NCBI GenBank assembly: GCA_964517355.1
Contig: CAZFCK010000276.1
Coordinates: 1 to 5,665, forward strand
Direction of reading: 5' to 3'
Origin: CAZFCK01 sp964517355
Lineage (GTDB): Bacteria; Desulfobacterota; Desulfovibrionia; Desulfovibrionales; Desulfovibrionaceae
DNA length: 5,665 bases
The notes below the pieces were generated by a model. That model was not told where the DNA came from. It worked only from the letters and a program-made list of their open reading frames with translations, and did not search any database. This document shows positions 5,617 through 5,665 of this stretch, piece after piece. How positions within the stretch are numbered: the first letter of the stretch is position 1; every line of letters begins with the position of its first letter. A program made the translations under genes and the position numbers.

Positions 5617-5651
5617 AGAGCATCTCACGCTTGAAAAGCGCTAGATGCTCT
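5617..5651 (+). terminator. Long hairpin after the lipoprotein gene
   Basis: AGAGCATCT (5617-5625) pairs perfectly with AGATGCTCT (5643-5651). After a 2x2 internal loop, CGCTT (5628-5632) pairs with AAGCG (5636-5640) over a GAA loop. It starts 15 bases after the stop codon, which suits a transcript end. The following TTATGCATTT is only a loose U tract, so this may be an intrinsic terminator or a repeat element that also protects the 3' end. Confidence 0.6.
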
Positions 5652-5665
5652 TATGCATTTCCCTG

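Overview
The window looks like ordinary chromosome from a Desulfovibrio-like sulfate reducer (Desulfobacterota). This is inferred from protein character: an IF-1 of the usual bacterial type followed by a cysteine-rich cytosolic protein of the kind I know from Desulfovibrionaceae and clostridia. The GC-rich coding regions separated by more AT-rich gaps, and the TTTCT/AGAAA-type intergenic hairpins, fit as well. No rRNA, tRNA, CRISPR array, transposase or phage gene is visible.

Layout. Positions 1-184 are non-coding and hold several hairpins. Five genes then lie on the minus strand. Read in the direction of transcription they are: an EcfT/CbiQ-type membrane protein (3804-3067), a secreted CxxC protein overlapping it by 4 bases (3070-2546), tandem GC-rich hairpins and a 321-base gap, a CecR-like TetR-family regulator (2224-1544), a 350-base gap, translation initiation factor IF-1 (infA, 1193-975), and a DUF6125-like cytosolic protein (949-185). 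Two genes lie on the plus strand, divergent from the EcfT gene: a UmuD-type self-cleaving S24 protease (3901-4332) and, 39 bases later, a lipoprotein with four TPR repeats and a C-terminal SPOR domain (4372-5601). A long hairpin follows at 5617-5651.

How the genes may work together. The EcfT-like gene and the secreted protein are almost certainly translationally coupled (GTGA overlap), so the secreted protein may assist an uptake system whose ATPase and substrate-binding subunits lie elsewhere. infA and the DUF6125-like gene are close enough to share a transcript. umuD and the TPR-SPOR lipoprotein are codirectional with no terminator between them, although one acts in DNA-damage tolerance and the other at the cell envelope. 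No umuC is seen next to umuD. The TetR regulator has no obvious efflux or enzyme partner in view.

I did not find a clearly new multi-gene system. The points most worth a second look are the umuD without umuC beside a SPOR lipoprotein, the orphan EcfT with its coupled CxxC exported protein, and short matching repeats near both ends of the window.
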